From assembly GCA_902587545.1 (NCBI GenBank), contig CACILL010000001.1:248001-312000 (forward strand): a DNA stretch of 64,000 bases, in the 5' to 3' direction. This DNA is from an uncultured SAR86 cluster bacterium. Lineage in GTDB: Bacteria; Pseudomonadota; Gammaproteobacteria; Magnimaribacterales; AG-339-G14. The notes beneath the pieces were generated by a model that saw only the letters and a program-made list of their open reading frames with translations, made no database searches and had not been told where the DNA came from. Within the stretch, counting starts at the first letter, position 1, and each line of letters starts with the position of its first letter. Made by a program: the position numbers and the translations under genes. This document shows positions 32,774 through 40,947 of this stretch, piece by piece.

Positions 32774-33316
32774 TTGCTTATCTGTAAAAACTACATCTAA
32801 CTTCAAGTCAAAGTCTTCAAGTATTAATTTTTTTATGAATTGAAACTCATAAGCCAAGCCAATAAATTCTGGTTCGGTGACTCCTGAAAAAGTTTTATCA
32901 TAGAAACCTCCTCCAAATCCTAATCTTTGAAAGTTCTCATTGAAAGCGCGTAAAGGAACAATAACCGCATTTAATTTTTCGAGCTCAATGGTTTCCTCAC
33001 TCATGGGTTCAAGGATATTTAAAGAATTTTTTCTAAATTTAGTTTTTTTGTTACAAAGTACAAATTCCAATTTATTGCTCTTGGAATTGATTTTTGGTAG
33101 GTAAAAATGATTTTTGGAATCCGCTAGAAATTTATTTATTTTCTCAGTCGAAACTTCATAAGGCAGAGACATATAGCTTGCAACGTGTGAAAAATTTTTT
33201 TTCTCCAAATGATCTTTTATAAAATCTAAGTGGACTTTTTCTTGGTAACTTTTAGAGGAGGCATTGAGGCTTTTGAAGCCTTTTGAAATTAACTCTCTTG
33301 CTTCAGTTTTATTCAT
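32765..33316 (-). CDS. fau: 5-formyltetrahydrofolate cyclo-ligase
   Basis: This 183-residue enzyme returns 5-formyl-THF to the folate pool. The ATP/folate motif GFGGGFYDKTF and the N-terminal basic region around RELISKGFKSLN fit the family. It directly follows the 6S RNA gene on the same strand, the same zapA-ssrS-fau order as in E. coli, where fau (ygfA) is cotranscribed with 6S RNA. It overlaps the ilvA 3' end by nine bases. Confidence 0.93.
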   Translation of the reverse strand: MNKTEARELISKGFKSLNASSKSYQEKVHLDFIKDHLEKKNFSHVASYMSLPYEVSTEKINKFLADSKNHFYLPKINSKSNKLEFVLCNKKTKFRKNSLNILEPMSEETIELEKLNAVIVPLRAFNENFQRLGFGGGFYDKTFSGVTEPEFIGLAYEFQFIKKLILEDFDLKLDVVFTDKQLL

Positions 33317-33322
33317 ATTTAA

Positions 33323-33497
33323 GAGAGCTTCCCAAGTTATCGCCGTTAAATAAAACCCGAACCGTATAGTTCAGGTCGGGAAGAATCACCATCTATCAGG
33401 CTGCCCTGAGGGCGCTCAACAAGAGAAGTATCAAATTCCCTATTTATTTTGCATCGGCTCGAAGTGTTATATAACTAGCAAATAAGCCAGGAAGCTT
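33323..33497 (-). ncRNA. ssrS: 6S RNA
   Basis: The zapA-fau gap is the standard place for the 6S RNA, which mimics an open promoter and sequesters sigma-70 RNA polymerase. The sequence supports it: ends of the ~175-base span pair as AGCTTCCTGGCTTAT with ATAACTTGGGAAGCT (one mismatch, three G-U). The conserved inner strand has GAGCCGAT near the 5' side and GAGCGCCC near the centre, as in E. coli 6S. An apical hairpin CCCGAACCGTATAGTTCAGGTCGGG is evident. The exact ends are estimates. Confidence 0.85.
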
Positions 33498-33502
33498 TGA
33501 AA

Positions 33503-33531
33503 ATTATAGCAATATTTTAAAGCTTAGATAA
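33503..33531 (-). promoter_or_regulatory. Probable promoter of 6S RNA
   Basis: A perfect TATAAT on the minus strand (33508-33503) lies about seven bases before the predicted 6S 5' end. The -35 region TTATCT, 17 bases upstream, is weak and lies in the last codons of zapA. Confidence 0.55.
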
Positions 33532-33885
33532 TTCAGAAATCTCGTCTACTAACTTAAGACTTAAATTTTCTTCTTCAGATGAATCGACTTTTTCTTCTGA
33601 AACATTTGCGGCTGATTTTTCATCTGTAGCTGCCGATGATTCATCATTTGCCTCGGTTGAAGAAGCTCCTTCGTTTGAGAGGAATTCATTTACTACGTCA
33701 AGGCCTGCTAATACGGCAACTTTTTCAATTGGAAGATTTCTAGTTTTGCGTTTGATGGATTTGATACGCTTATCCAAGATTTCACCAGCTTCGATCAAGG
33801 TGGATTGTTCCTCAGGAGGACAATATAACTGATACTCGATGCCTGCTATTTTAAGGGTTACTATGTCTTGATCGTCTTCACTCAT
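33517..33885 (-). CDS. zapA: Cell division protein ZapA
   Basis: ZapA (122 residues) bundles FtsZ filaments at midcell. The N-terminal globular head is clear: VTLKIAGIEYQLYCPPEEQSTLIEAGEILDKRI and LPIEKVAVLAGLDVVNEFL. Between head and C-terminal helix lies a low-complexity Ser/Glu/Ala stretch (about residues 72-105) that lengthens it over the usual ~105. It overlaps the coiled-coil gene upstream by four bases and precedes 6S RNA. Confidence 0.9.
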   Translation of the reverse strand: MSEDDQDIVTLKIAGIEYQLYCPPEEQSTLIEAGEILDKRIKSIKRKTRNLPIEKVAVLAGLDVVNEFLSNEGASSTEANDESSAATDEKSAANVSEEKVDSSEEENLSLKLVDEISELSKL

Positions 33886-34070
33886 AAAGCTTCTAATTTT
33901 GAAATCAATATTTTTAACTTATTTCTTGATAATTCTATATTATCTTTTAGACGATTATTCTCTTTTTTGAGTCTTAAATTTTTGTTTCTTAAATCTTTAT
34001 TTGCCTCTCTAAGTTTTTTAGAAAGTTCTAAAAGTTCCTTTAGATTTTTCTCTAATTCCTTCTGCGACAC
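33882..34070 (-). CDS. ZapB-like coiled-coil protein (TIGR02449-type)
   Basis: This 62-residue protein is one continuous heptad-rich helix of Lys, Glu, Leu and Asn (KKLREANKDLRNKNLRLKKENNRL). Small coiled coils of the TIGR02449 type sit directly before zapA in many gammaproteobacteria and are thought to be ZapB-like division factors. The four-base overlap with zapA supports coexpression. Sequence alone cannot prove function because low complexity limits homology. Confidence 0.8.
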   Translation of the reverse strand: MSQKELEKNLKELLELSKKLREANKDLRNKNLRLKKENNRLKDNIELSRNKLKILISKLEAL

Positions 34071-34137
34071 AGATATTATTTTATTCTTATATCAATAACG
34101 TTTCTATAAAGACTTTATATTGAAGTAAAATCAACGT

Positions 34138-35418
34138 ATGGACATTTTTCTAGAAAGAAGAAAAAAATTAGCAGATCTGTTGCCCGATGGATCGGTAGTA
34201 GTCATTCATTCAGCCAATCAAAAAATCAGAAATGGTGATACTGACTATTCTTTTAGACAAGATAGCGATTTTTTGTACTTAACTAACTTTAATGAAGCCG
34301 ATGCTGCGTTAGTTATTGAAAAAAAAGGGAGTACGATTTTTCATCTCCTCTGTGCGGAAAAAGATGAAGTAAGAGAAAAATGGGAGGGACCTCGATTGGG
34401 TCCTGAAAATGTGTCCCAACTGGGTTTTGAAAGCGGTTTTAAGATAGATGATCTCATTTCAAAAACCACTGAGTTTCTTGAAGGTGCAGATCATTTATTT
34501 TGTCAAAACAAAAGTCAAAAAAAATTATTCTTTGCATTAACCAAAGGGCTAAATGGTAAAAAGATCAACTTTGATTTAAATCCAAAAAACATTAAGAGTG
34601 TTGATTCTTTTGTACACGAATTAAGACTTTTAAAATCTAAAGAAGAAATCAGTATTATTCAAAAAGCATGTGATATCTCATCTTCGGCTCATGAAAGAGC
34701 AATGAAAGCTGTAAAACCAGATATGTACGAATATCAACTTGAAGCAGAATATCTGCATGAATTTATGGTCAATGGAGCAAAGGAGTGTGCCTATCCTTCT
34801 ATCGTAGGAGGAGGAGAAAATGCATGCATTCTTCATTACAGCAAGAATACAGATTTGCTAAAAGACGGTGATTTGGTTCTGGTTGATGCAGGCTGCGAAT
34901 ACAAGGGCTACGCGAGCGATATCACCAGAACTTTTCCTGTTAATGGAAAATTTTCGTCAGAACAGAAACTTATCTATGAGATCGTTTTGGAATCTCAAAA
35001 ACAATCTATTGAAAGCATTTCAGAAAAATCTAATCCTCTTGAGACGCATAAAAAATCTTTAGAAGTCATTGTTGAAGGACTACTAAGCTTGGGTTTGTTA
35101 AAAGGCTCTAAAGAAGAAGTCATTGAAACTCAATCTTATTCAAAGTTTTACATGCACCGCGTCGGTCATTGGTTAGGTCTTGATGTGCACGATGTCGGTG
35201 GCTATGAAAAAGATGGCAAAGTAAGGTCTTATGAAAATGGGATGATTACCACTATCGAACCAGGAATCTACATCAGTAATGAAGAAAACGTACCTGAAAA
35301 ATTTAAAGGAATTGGAATTCGAATCGAAGATGATGTGTTAGTTGAAAACAATCAGCCAAAAGTTCTTAGTTCAGCCATTAAAGAGCTAGATGACATTCAA
35401 CAACTAATGGCGAGTTAA
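34138..35418 (+). CDS. pepP: Xaa-Pro aminopeptidase (PepP)
   Basis: PepP (426 residues) removes N-terminal residues before proline. The pita-bread metal ligands are DAGCEYKGYASDITR (two Asp), HRVGHWLGLDVHDVG (His), IEPGIYI (Glu) and IRIEDDVLV (Glu). The N-terminal creatinase-like domain (FLERRKKLADLLPDGSVVVI) is typical. Its last base is the first base of the ubiH start (TAATG). pepP-ubiH next to zapA is the conserved gammaproteobacterial block, here without ygfB. Confidence 0.95.
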   Translation: MDIFLERRKKLADLLPDGSVVVIHSANQKIRNGDTDYSFRQDSDFLYLTNFNEADAALVIEKKGSTIFHLLCAEKDEVREKWEGPRLGPENVSQLGFESGFKIDDLISKTTEFLEGADHLFCQNKSQKKLFFALTKGLNGKKINFDLNPKNIKSVDSFVHELRLLKSKEEISIIQKACDISSSAHERAMKAVKPDMYEYQLEAEYLHEFMVNGAKECAYPSIVGGGENACILHYSKNTDLLKDGDLVLVDAGCEYKGYASDITRTFPVNGKFSSEQKLIYEIVLESQKQSIESISEKSNPLETHKKSLEVIVEGLLSLGLLKGSKEEVIETQSYSKFYMHRVGHWLGLDVHDVGGYEKDGKVRSYENGMITTIEPGIYISNEENVPEKFKGIGIRIEDDVLVENNQPKVLSSAIKELDDIQQLMAS

Positions 35419-36551
35419 TGAAATATGATGTCCTCATTGTTGGTGCTGGCGTAACTGGTGCCCTCCTTTTTCTTTCATTGAAGAATAAAAATATAAATGT
35501 CGGTCTAATAGACGGTCGAGATAAAGCACCAAATAGTTACCGCCATCTATCATTGAACAACAAAAGTATGACATTTCTAAAAGAGCTAGATGCGTGGAAT
35601 GTCATAAGTAAAAATGCTTTTGAATACAACCAGATAAAGGTTTGGGATCAAGAAGGCACTGGATTCATAGATTTCAATGTAAATGAATTGGAAAAAAATA
35701 TTCCAAATATTGGCTTCATAGTCAAAGAAGGAGACATTCAAAATTCTCTGTTATCTCTCGTTTCCGATTCAAAAAATCTTTTGTGGAGTTGTAATTTAGA
35801 AAAAATAGAGAAAATTAACGGAGATATTCATTGCGAAACATCAAAGGGAAAATTAGAGACAAAAATTTTAATAGGTGCAGATGGCATTCAATCAAGTGTA
35901 AGAAACCTTTCTTCGATTTCTTCAAGAACTTGGAGTTACAATCAGACAGCAATAGTTGCTAACTTTTCTGTACCCCAAACAGACCCATGCATTAGACAAA
36001 CTTTCACCTCGGTGGGACCGCTTGCTTTGCTCCCAATGAATAAGACTGAACTTACAATGATATGGTCCATTGACGATACCAAGGCCTATGATTACTTAGG
36101 TATGAATGAAGATGACTTCATAAATGAAATTCATCAATCTTTTGGGGAAAAACTTCCAGAAATAAAATTCTCAGCCAAAAGGCAGTCATTTCCCCTAAAA
36201 CACCTCTATGCAAAAACTTTTGCCAGAGGTAATGTTTTTCTAGTGGGAGATGCTGCGCACCATATTCATCCGTTAGCAGGATTGGGATTAAACGCAGGAA
36301 TCGGTGATGTGAAATCTCTATCGGATTTAATTACTCCTGAAAGTTTGCTTCAAGTTAAAGAAATTGAAGATAAATATAACAGACAAAGAATTCCAATCAA
36401 TTTAGCCCTAGCAGCTGCTATGGAAGCTTTCAAAAGAGGTTTCGAGCAAAAAAATATCTGGATAAGACTCATTAGAAATCACGCTTTTAGTCTTACCAAT
36501 AAACTAACTTTTCTAAAAAATAAATTTATTGAGCTCGCTACCGAGCTTTAG
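35418..36551 (+). CDS. ubiH: Ubiquinone biosynthesis FAD monooxygenase, UbiH-like
   Basis: This 377-residue class A flavin hydroxylase acts on the quinone ring in ubiquinone synthesis. The FAD motif GAGVTGALLFL is at the N terminus, IGADGIQSSVR is the DG motif, and the GDAAHHIHPLAGLGLNAGI motif is the UbiH/COQ6 signature. Position after pepP favours UbiH over UbiI or UbiF, but the only such gene in the window could serve more than one position. Its TAG overlaps the hemG stop. Confidence 0.88.
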   Translation: MKYDVLIVGAGVTGALLFLSLKNKNINVGLIDGRDKAPNSYRHLSLNNKSMTFLKELDAWNVISKNAFEYNQIKVWDQEGTGFIDFNVNELEKNIPNIGFIVKEGDIQNSLLSLVSDSKNLLWSCNLEKIEKINGDIHCETSKGKLETKILIGADGIQSSVRNLSSISSRTWSYNQTAIVANFSVPQTDPCIRQTFTSVGPLALLPMNKTELTMIWSIDDTKAYDYLGMNEDDFINEIHQSFGEKLPEIKFSAKRQSFPLKHLYAKTFARGNVFLVGDAAHHIHPLAGLGLNAGIGDVKSLSDLITPESLLQVKEIEDKYNRQRIPINLALAAAMEAFKRGFEQKNIWIRLIRNHAFSLTNKLTFLKNKFIELATEL

Positions 36552-37072
36552 TTCTTAATTAATGATTTGGAAAAATCCTCTACTCTTTTCCAGTCGGTAA
36601 ATTCAAATCTAGCCCTGGCGTCTGTAGGGCCTTTGGTGATCCACATGATAAGTCTAATCATAAATCTATCGAAAAAATTATATGTTGGGTAATCAACAAC
36701 GCCAGCAAAAACATCCATTTTGTTTGGTTTCCATTTTGTTGCTTTGAGAAATTTTGCAACATACGGATTAGTATCGGGAGTATTTTTCTCTGGCTTTCTA
36801 GCAACTACATTTACACTAAAAAAAGCGTTTTCTTTGCTTGAGAGCTCATCAAGGTTTTTTTCAATAAACTCAAAAAGTTCTTTTCGATAGTTACCATATC
36901 TGATACTGGCCCCAATAATGACTTGTTGATAATTTTTCAAGCTCAGCGATTGAGCGTCAACTAATGAAGTTAAGTCAACGTTTGCATGATGCTTGATATG
37001 TTCAGCAATTTTGCTCGAGATTTTTTGAGTATGACCATCTACAGAAGAATATATTACAAGAGTATTTCTCAT
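36548..37072 (-). CDS. hemG: Protoporphyrinogen IX dehydrogenase, flavodoxin-type HemG
   Basis: HemG (174 residues) oxidises protoporphyrinogen IX using a quinone. It matches E. coli HemG closely: the flavodoxin loop TLVIYSSVDGHTQKI, IGASIRYGNYRKELFEF, FSVNVVARKPEKNTPDTNPY and the YDRFMI-like DRFMIRLIMW segment that touches the membrane. It ends the heme operon, two bases after hemF. Its presence means protoheme synthesis depends on respiratory quinone here. Confidence 0.95.
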   Translation of the reverse strand: MRNTLVIYSSVDGHTQKISSKIAEHIKHHANVDLTSLVDAQSLSLKNYQQVIIGASIRYGNYRKELFEFIEKNLDELSSKENAFFSVNVVARKPEKNTPDTNPYVAKFLKATKWKPNKMDVFAGVVDYPTYNFFDRFMIRLIMWITKGPTDARARFEFTDWKRVEDFSKSLIKN

Positions 37073-37073
37073 C

Positions 37074-37892
37074 TTATTTCCACTTCGCTGACGGCGGCAT
37101 GGACATCAGGATAGCTTCTGTAGATCCTCCTGTTTTTAAACCAAACAAAGTACCTCTATCCCAAATCAAATTGAATTCTACGTAACGCCCTCTTTTGATA
37201 AGTTGTTGTTCTTTTTCTTCTTCAGTCCAGTCTAAGTCTTTTTTGCTAGATACGGTTTCTTTAATAATATTGAGAGTGGTTAAACCAAGCTCTTTTACAA
37301 AATCAAAATCGTCTTGCCAGTTGCCGGTATTCAAATGATCAAAAAAAATGCCGCCAACTCCTCTGGGTTCATCTCGATGAGCAAGATAGAAATATTCATC
37401 ACAATTTTTTTTAAAATCCGAGTAATAGTTATTGTCTGATTTATCACATGCTTCCTTTAACTTAGCATGAAAAAGTTTAGTTTCTTTATCGTCTGGAATT
37501 GATGGAGTCATATCTGTTCCACCTCCAAACCAATTTTCACCAGTAGCTAAAAATCTAGTATTGAAATGAAAAGCCGGCACCTTGGGTGATTGCATGTGAG
37601 CAACCAAACTGATTCCAGAAGCCCAATAGTCCGCAGATTTTTCTGTCCCTTTGATTTGAGATTTAAAATCATCAGAAAATTCACCCGCAACAGTTGAAAT
37701 ATTTACCCCAACCTTTTCAAATACCTCACCCTTAAGAATGCTTATTTCGCCGCCGCCAGAACCTTTATGATTCCATTTTTTTCTTTCAAACTTTCCGCCA
37801 TCTAATTCTTCAAAGGCAGCGCAAAATTGGTCTCTCAAAGATCTAAACCATTGAGATGCTAAATCTTTTTTTTCATCTAAACTGCTGGTCAT
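37074..37892 (-). CDS. hemF: Oxygen-dependent coproporphyrinogen III oxidase
   Basis: HemF (272 residues) turns coproporphyrinogen III to protoporphyrinogen IX with O2. It has FHFNTRFL, WFGGGTDMTPSIPDD, HRDEPRGVGGIFFDHL and the C-terminal VEFNLIWDRGTLFGLKTGGSTEAILMSMPP, all family signatures. It is slightly short (E. coli is 299) because N-terminal residues are trimmed. Overlaps hemH by four bases. An O2-dependent enzyme fits an aerobe. Confidence 0.95.
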   Translation of the reverse strand: MTSSLDEKKDLASQWFRSLRDQFCAAFEELDGGKFERKKWNHKGSGGGEISILKGEVFEKVGVNISTVAGEFSDDFKSQIKGTEKSADYWASGISLVAHMQSPKVPAFHFNTRFLATGENWFGGGTDMTPSIPDDKETKLFHAKLKEACDKSDNNYYSDFKKNCDEYFYLAHRDEPRGVGGIFFDHLNTGNWQDDFDFVKELGLTTLNIIKETVSSKKDLDWTEEEKEQQLIKRGRYVEFNLIWDRGTLFGLKTGGSTEAILMSMPPSAKWK

Positions 37893-38905
37893 AGTTGGGA
37901 TAATTTATTCGCAATTAAATTATTAATGGCTTCAACATGCTCGTCGTTATCATTTAAGCAAGCTATGTAATGGAAAGCCTCACCACCAGAATCTAAGAAT
38001 ATTTCCTTATTCTCTTCATCGATTTCTTCTATGGTTTCTAAACAATCCATACTAAACCCTGGCGATAAAATTAAGATTTTCTTTACTCCCTCTTCAGGTA
38101 ATTTTTCCATCAGTTCACTTGTATAGGGTTTTAACCACTCTCTTCCTGCCGCTGCCAATCTCGATTGAAAACTTGTAATGTACTGATTTTCTTCCAGCCC
38201 TAAAGCTTCTGCAACCAGGCGAGAAGTCTTCTGACAAAAACAATGGTAAGGATCTCCTTCATCAAAATATTTTTTTGGAATGCCATGATAAGAAAAAACT
38301 ACCTTGTCTTGTTTTCCATAAAATTCATGAGATTTAATCGTGTTAGCTAATGAATTTATGTACTCAGAATTATCATGGTAGCCGCTCACAAAATGGAAAC
38401 TAGGAACCCAGCGCCATCTTGAAAGAATTGCGCTCACCTTATCGAATATTGTTGCAGCAGTTACTGCAGAATATTGAGGAAACAAAGGTAGAAGTAAAAT
38501 TTTACGACAATTTTTCTCCTTCAAACTCAACAAAGCTTTTTCAATGCTTGGGTTTCCGTAGCGCATGGCTAATTCAAATTCTATAGATTCAGAATTTTCA
38601 TTCAGGTTTTTTATCTTGCTTAAAAACCTCTTTGAATAAACCAGCAACGGCGATCCTTCTTCAAGCCATACAGATTTATAAAGGGCTGCTGATTTTCTTG
38701 GCCTAAAGGGCAAAATAAAGAGATTAAGTACCAACCACCAGATTATTTTAGGCACTTCTATGACTCTCGTATCTGATAAAAATTCTCTAAGGTATTTTCT
38801 TACATCTTTTGTAGAGTAACTATCTGGCGAACCAAGATTGCAGATAATTACACCAACTTTTTGTTTGTCTTTGTGGGAAAAATTCTCTTCGCCTAAAAAA
38901 CTCAT
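37889..38905 (-). CDS. hemH: Ferrochelatase
   Basis: HemH (338 residues) inserts Fe(II) into protoporphyrin IX, the last step. It has GVIICNLGSPDSYSTKDVRKYLREFLSD at the N terminus, the metal-binding His in VVFSYHGIPKKYF, CQKTSRLVAEALGL, SFQSRLAAAGREWLKPYT and the C-terminal SMDCLETIEEIDEE. It overlaps hemE and hemF by four bases on each side, so the run is one transcript. Confidence 0.95.
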   Translation of the reverse strand: MSFLGEENFSHKDKQKVGVIICNLGSPDSYSTKDVRKYLREFLSDTRVIEVPKIIWWLVLNLFILPFRPRKSAALYKSVWLEEGSPLLVYSKRFLSKIKNLNENSESIEFELAMRYGNPSIEKALLSLKEKNCRKILLLPLFPQYSAVTAATIFDKVSAILSRWRWVPSFHFVSGYHDNSEYINSLANTIKSHEFYGKQDKVVFSYHGIPKKYFDEGDPYHCFCQKTSRLVAEALGLEENQYITSFQSRLAAAGREWLKPYTSELMEKLPEEGVKKILILSPGFSMDCLETIEEIDEENKEIFLDSGGEAFHYIACLNDNDEHVEAINNLIANKLSQL

Positions 38906-39921
38906 AAATAAGACCTTACTTTTTTCACAAAATGTTTAACATTTTCTTGAGGCGTTGTCTTGATAACGCCATGGCCTAACCCACATACCCATCCTCTTCT
39001 GTCCTCTATTGAAAGAGAGGAAATATCTTCTAGAAATAAATTTAAAGCTTTATCAAATTCGTTGAAATCCTGAGTAATGATTTTTTCACTGAAATTGCCT
39101 TGGACGAACCCATCATTCCTTTTTGCAAAAATATCTTGAATGCTGACATTGGAATCTACCCCAATTCCTGCAAAAGGAACTTTGAAACTATCAGATGCGT
39201 TAAAGATATCATCATAAGAAATTCCGTCTTTTGCATAATAACCAACTTGATTTGGAAAAGACTTTACTAACTCACTTAAAACTTTATTAAGGTAAATAGA
39301 TAAATCATCTTTAGCAAGCTGGTGTGCACAAGAATCAAAAATCATTACAAGTTCAGCTCCAGCCTGCAATTGCAAAGAAATGTTTTTATGTAAAAGAGGA
39401 TAGATATACTCTTCCAAAATTGCCCATTGGTAGCTTTCTATTTTTCTAATCTTATCTAATTTATTTTTAGCTGAGGCAAAAGATAGCAATGTCCATGGTC
39501 CGCCAATAAAGCCAATCATAGACTTATCGTCTGGAAGCAATTCCAAAGTTCTTTCTATTGCCTCCCCTTGGAATTCCAAAGAAACAATAGGATTATTATT
39601 GACAAGAATTCTAGAAGCATTTTCTTCTGATAGATGTTCTTTGAAAATCGGACCAGGGTCATAAATCAAGTCCATACCCAGAGACTCCAAGGGAAAAAGA
39701 ATGTCGCTGAATAAAATAGCGACATCAAAGTCAAATTCTTCTATTGGACCTAAAGCAGTTTGAGCTGACAAGGCTGGAATTTTACAAAGCTCAACAAAAG
39801 AGTGAGATTTCTTAAGATTTTGGTAATGATTATGATATCTGCCAGCTTGACGCATAAACCATATCGGCGGAATTTCCTGAGGAACCCGATTCAAAGCATT
39901 TTGAAACCTGGAGTTACGCAT
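38902..39921 (-). CDS. hemE: Uroporphyrinogen decarboxylase
   Basis: HemE removes four acetate carboxylates from uroporphyrinogen III. The signature RQAGRY occurs in WFMRQAGRYHNHY, and GFIGGPWTLLSF and WVCGLGHGV are further landmarks. The track start at 39975 overlaps hemB; the ATG at 39921 before RNSRFQNAL matches the family N terminus and lies nine bases past the hemB stop, giving 339 residues. Confidence 0.95.
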   Translation of the reverse strand: MRNSRFQNALNRVPQEIPPIWFMRQAGRYHNHYQNLKKSHSFVELCKIPALSAQTALGPIEEFDFDVAILFSDILFPLESLGMDLIYDPGPIFKEHLSEENASRILVNNNPIVSLEFQGEAIERTLELLPDDKSMIGFIGGPWTLLSFASAKNKLDKIRKIESYQWAILEEYIYPLLHKNISLQLQAGAELVMIFDSCAHQLAKDDLSIYLNKVLSELVKSFPNQVGYYAKDGISYDDIFNASDSFKVPFAGIGVDSNVSIQDIFAKRNDGFVQGNFSEKIITQDFNEFDKALNLFLEDISSLSIEDRRGWVCGLGHGVIKTTPQENVKHFVKKVRSYL

Positions 39922-39929
39922 ATCAGAAA

Positions 39930-40925
39930 TTATAGATTTTTTGCTATCTCTTTTGCGGCATAAGTTAAGATGCAATCCGCACCAGCTCGCTTAAATGAAA
40001 GAAGCGATTCAAATATTACTTCCTCACTTAGCCAGTTTTTTTCAATTGCTGCCTTCAACATAGCGTATTCTCCGCTTACTTGATAAACAAAGGTTGGCAT
40101 TTGAAATTTTTCTTTAACTGCCTTTACCACATCAAGATAAGGCATACCTGGTTTTACCATAACAATATCAGCGCCTTCATTAATATCTAAGGCTACCTCG
40201 TGAAGAGCTTCATCAATGTTTGCAACAGCCATTTGATAAGAGTCTTTTGTTTTATTTCCAAAAAATTTTGCAGATTCTACTGCTTCCTTAAAAGGACCAT
40301 AGAACTTAGAACTGTATTTTGCTGAGTAAGCTAGAATCATAGTATTTTTAAAGCCCTTTTCTTCAAGCGCTTTCCTTATGACTCCAACTCTGCCATCCAT
40401 CATGTCAGATGGAGCAATGATGTCTGTACCTGCTAGAGCTAGCTTCAATGCCTGATCTTCTAGAATTTTGAGCGTCTCATCGTTGTCGACATCGCCATCC
40501 GAATTTATTACCCCATCATGACCATGAGTTGTGTAAGGATCTAAAGCTACATCAGCAATAACTAAAATTTCCGGAAAATTTTGTTTTATTGTTTTTATGA
40601 CGTTATTGAGAAAATTATTTTCATTTACTGCCTCAGAACCTTTCTCGTCTTTCTTGTCTTCATCTATAACAGGAAAAATGGCTACCGCCTTGATACCCAA
40701 ATTAACGAGTTCTTCGATTTCTTTGAGAATACTTTTTTCTGAGTGTCTAAAAATTCCAACTAGAGATTCTATTTTTTCTTTTTCTTTTATGGATTCCTTA
40801 ACAAAAATAGGCTGAATTAAATCATCAATGGATAATTTATTTTCTGCGACAAGATCTCTAATAGATTTATTCGATCGCAATCTTCTCAGCCTAGAAAGAG
40901 GATATTTTCTTTTAAAATTTGCCAT
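39930..40925 (-). CDS. hemB: Delta-aminolevulinic acid dehydratase (porphobilinogen synthase)
   Basis: HemB (331 residues) condenses two ALA into porphobilinogen. The catalytic lysines are in AYSAKYSSKFYGPF and IVMVKPGMPYLD. The metal-site segment reads DVALDPYTTHGHDG, with aspartates where zinc enzymes have cysteines, so this is a magnesium-type, zinc-independent PBGS as in Pseudomonas and many alphaproteobacteria. It begins 22 bases after hemC. Confidence 0.95.
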   Translation of the reverse strand: MANFKRKYPLSRLRRLRSNKSIRDLVAENKLSIDDLIQPIFVKESIKEKEKIESLVGIFRHSEKSILKEIEELVNLGIKAVAIFPVIDEDKKDEKGSEAVNENNFLNNVIKTIKQNFPEILVIADVALDPYTTHGHDGVINSDGDVDNDETLKILEDQALKLALAGTDIIAPSDMMDGRVGVIRKALEEKGFKNTMILAYSAKYSSKFYGPFKEAVESAKFFGNKTKDSYQMAVANIDEALHEVALDINEGADIVMVKPGMPYLDVVKAVKEKFQMPTFVYQVSGEYAMLKAAIEKNWLSEEVIFESLLSFKRAGADCILTYAAKEIAKNL

Positions 40926-40947
40926 ATCGGGTAAACAGGTGCGTAGC

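Noticed and set aside
38902-39975. hemE starting at 39975 as in the ORF track
   Set aside because: The 18 extra residues overlap hemB; the family N terminus begins at the ATG at 39921.
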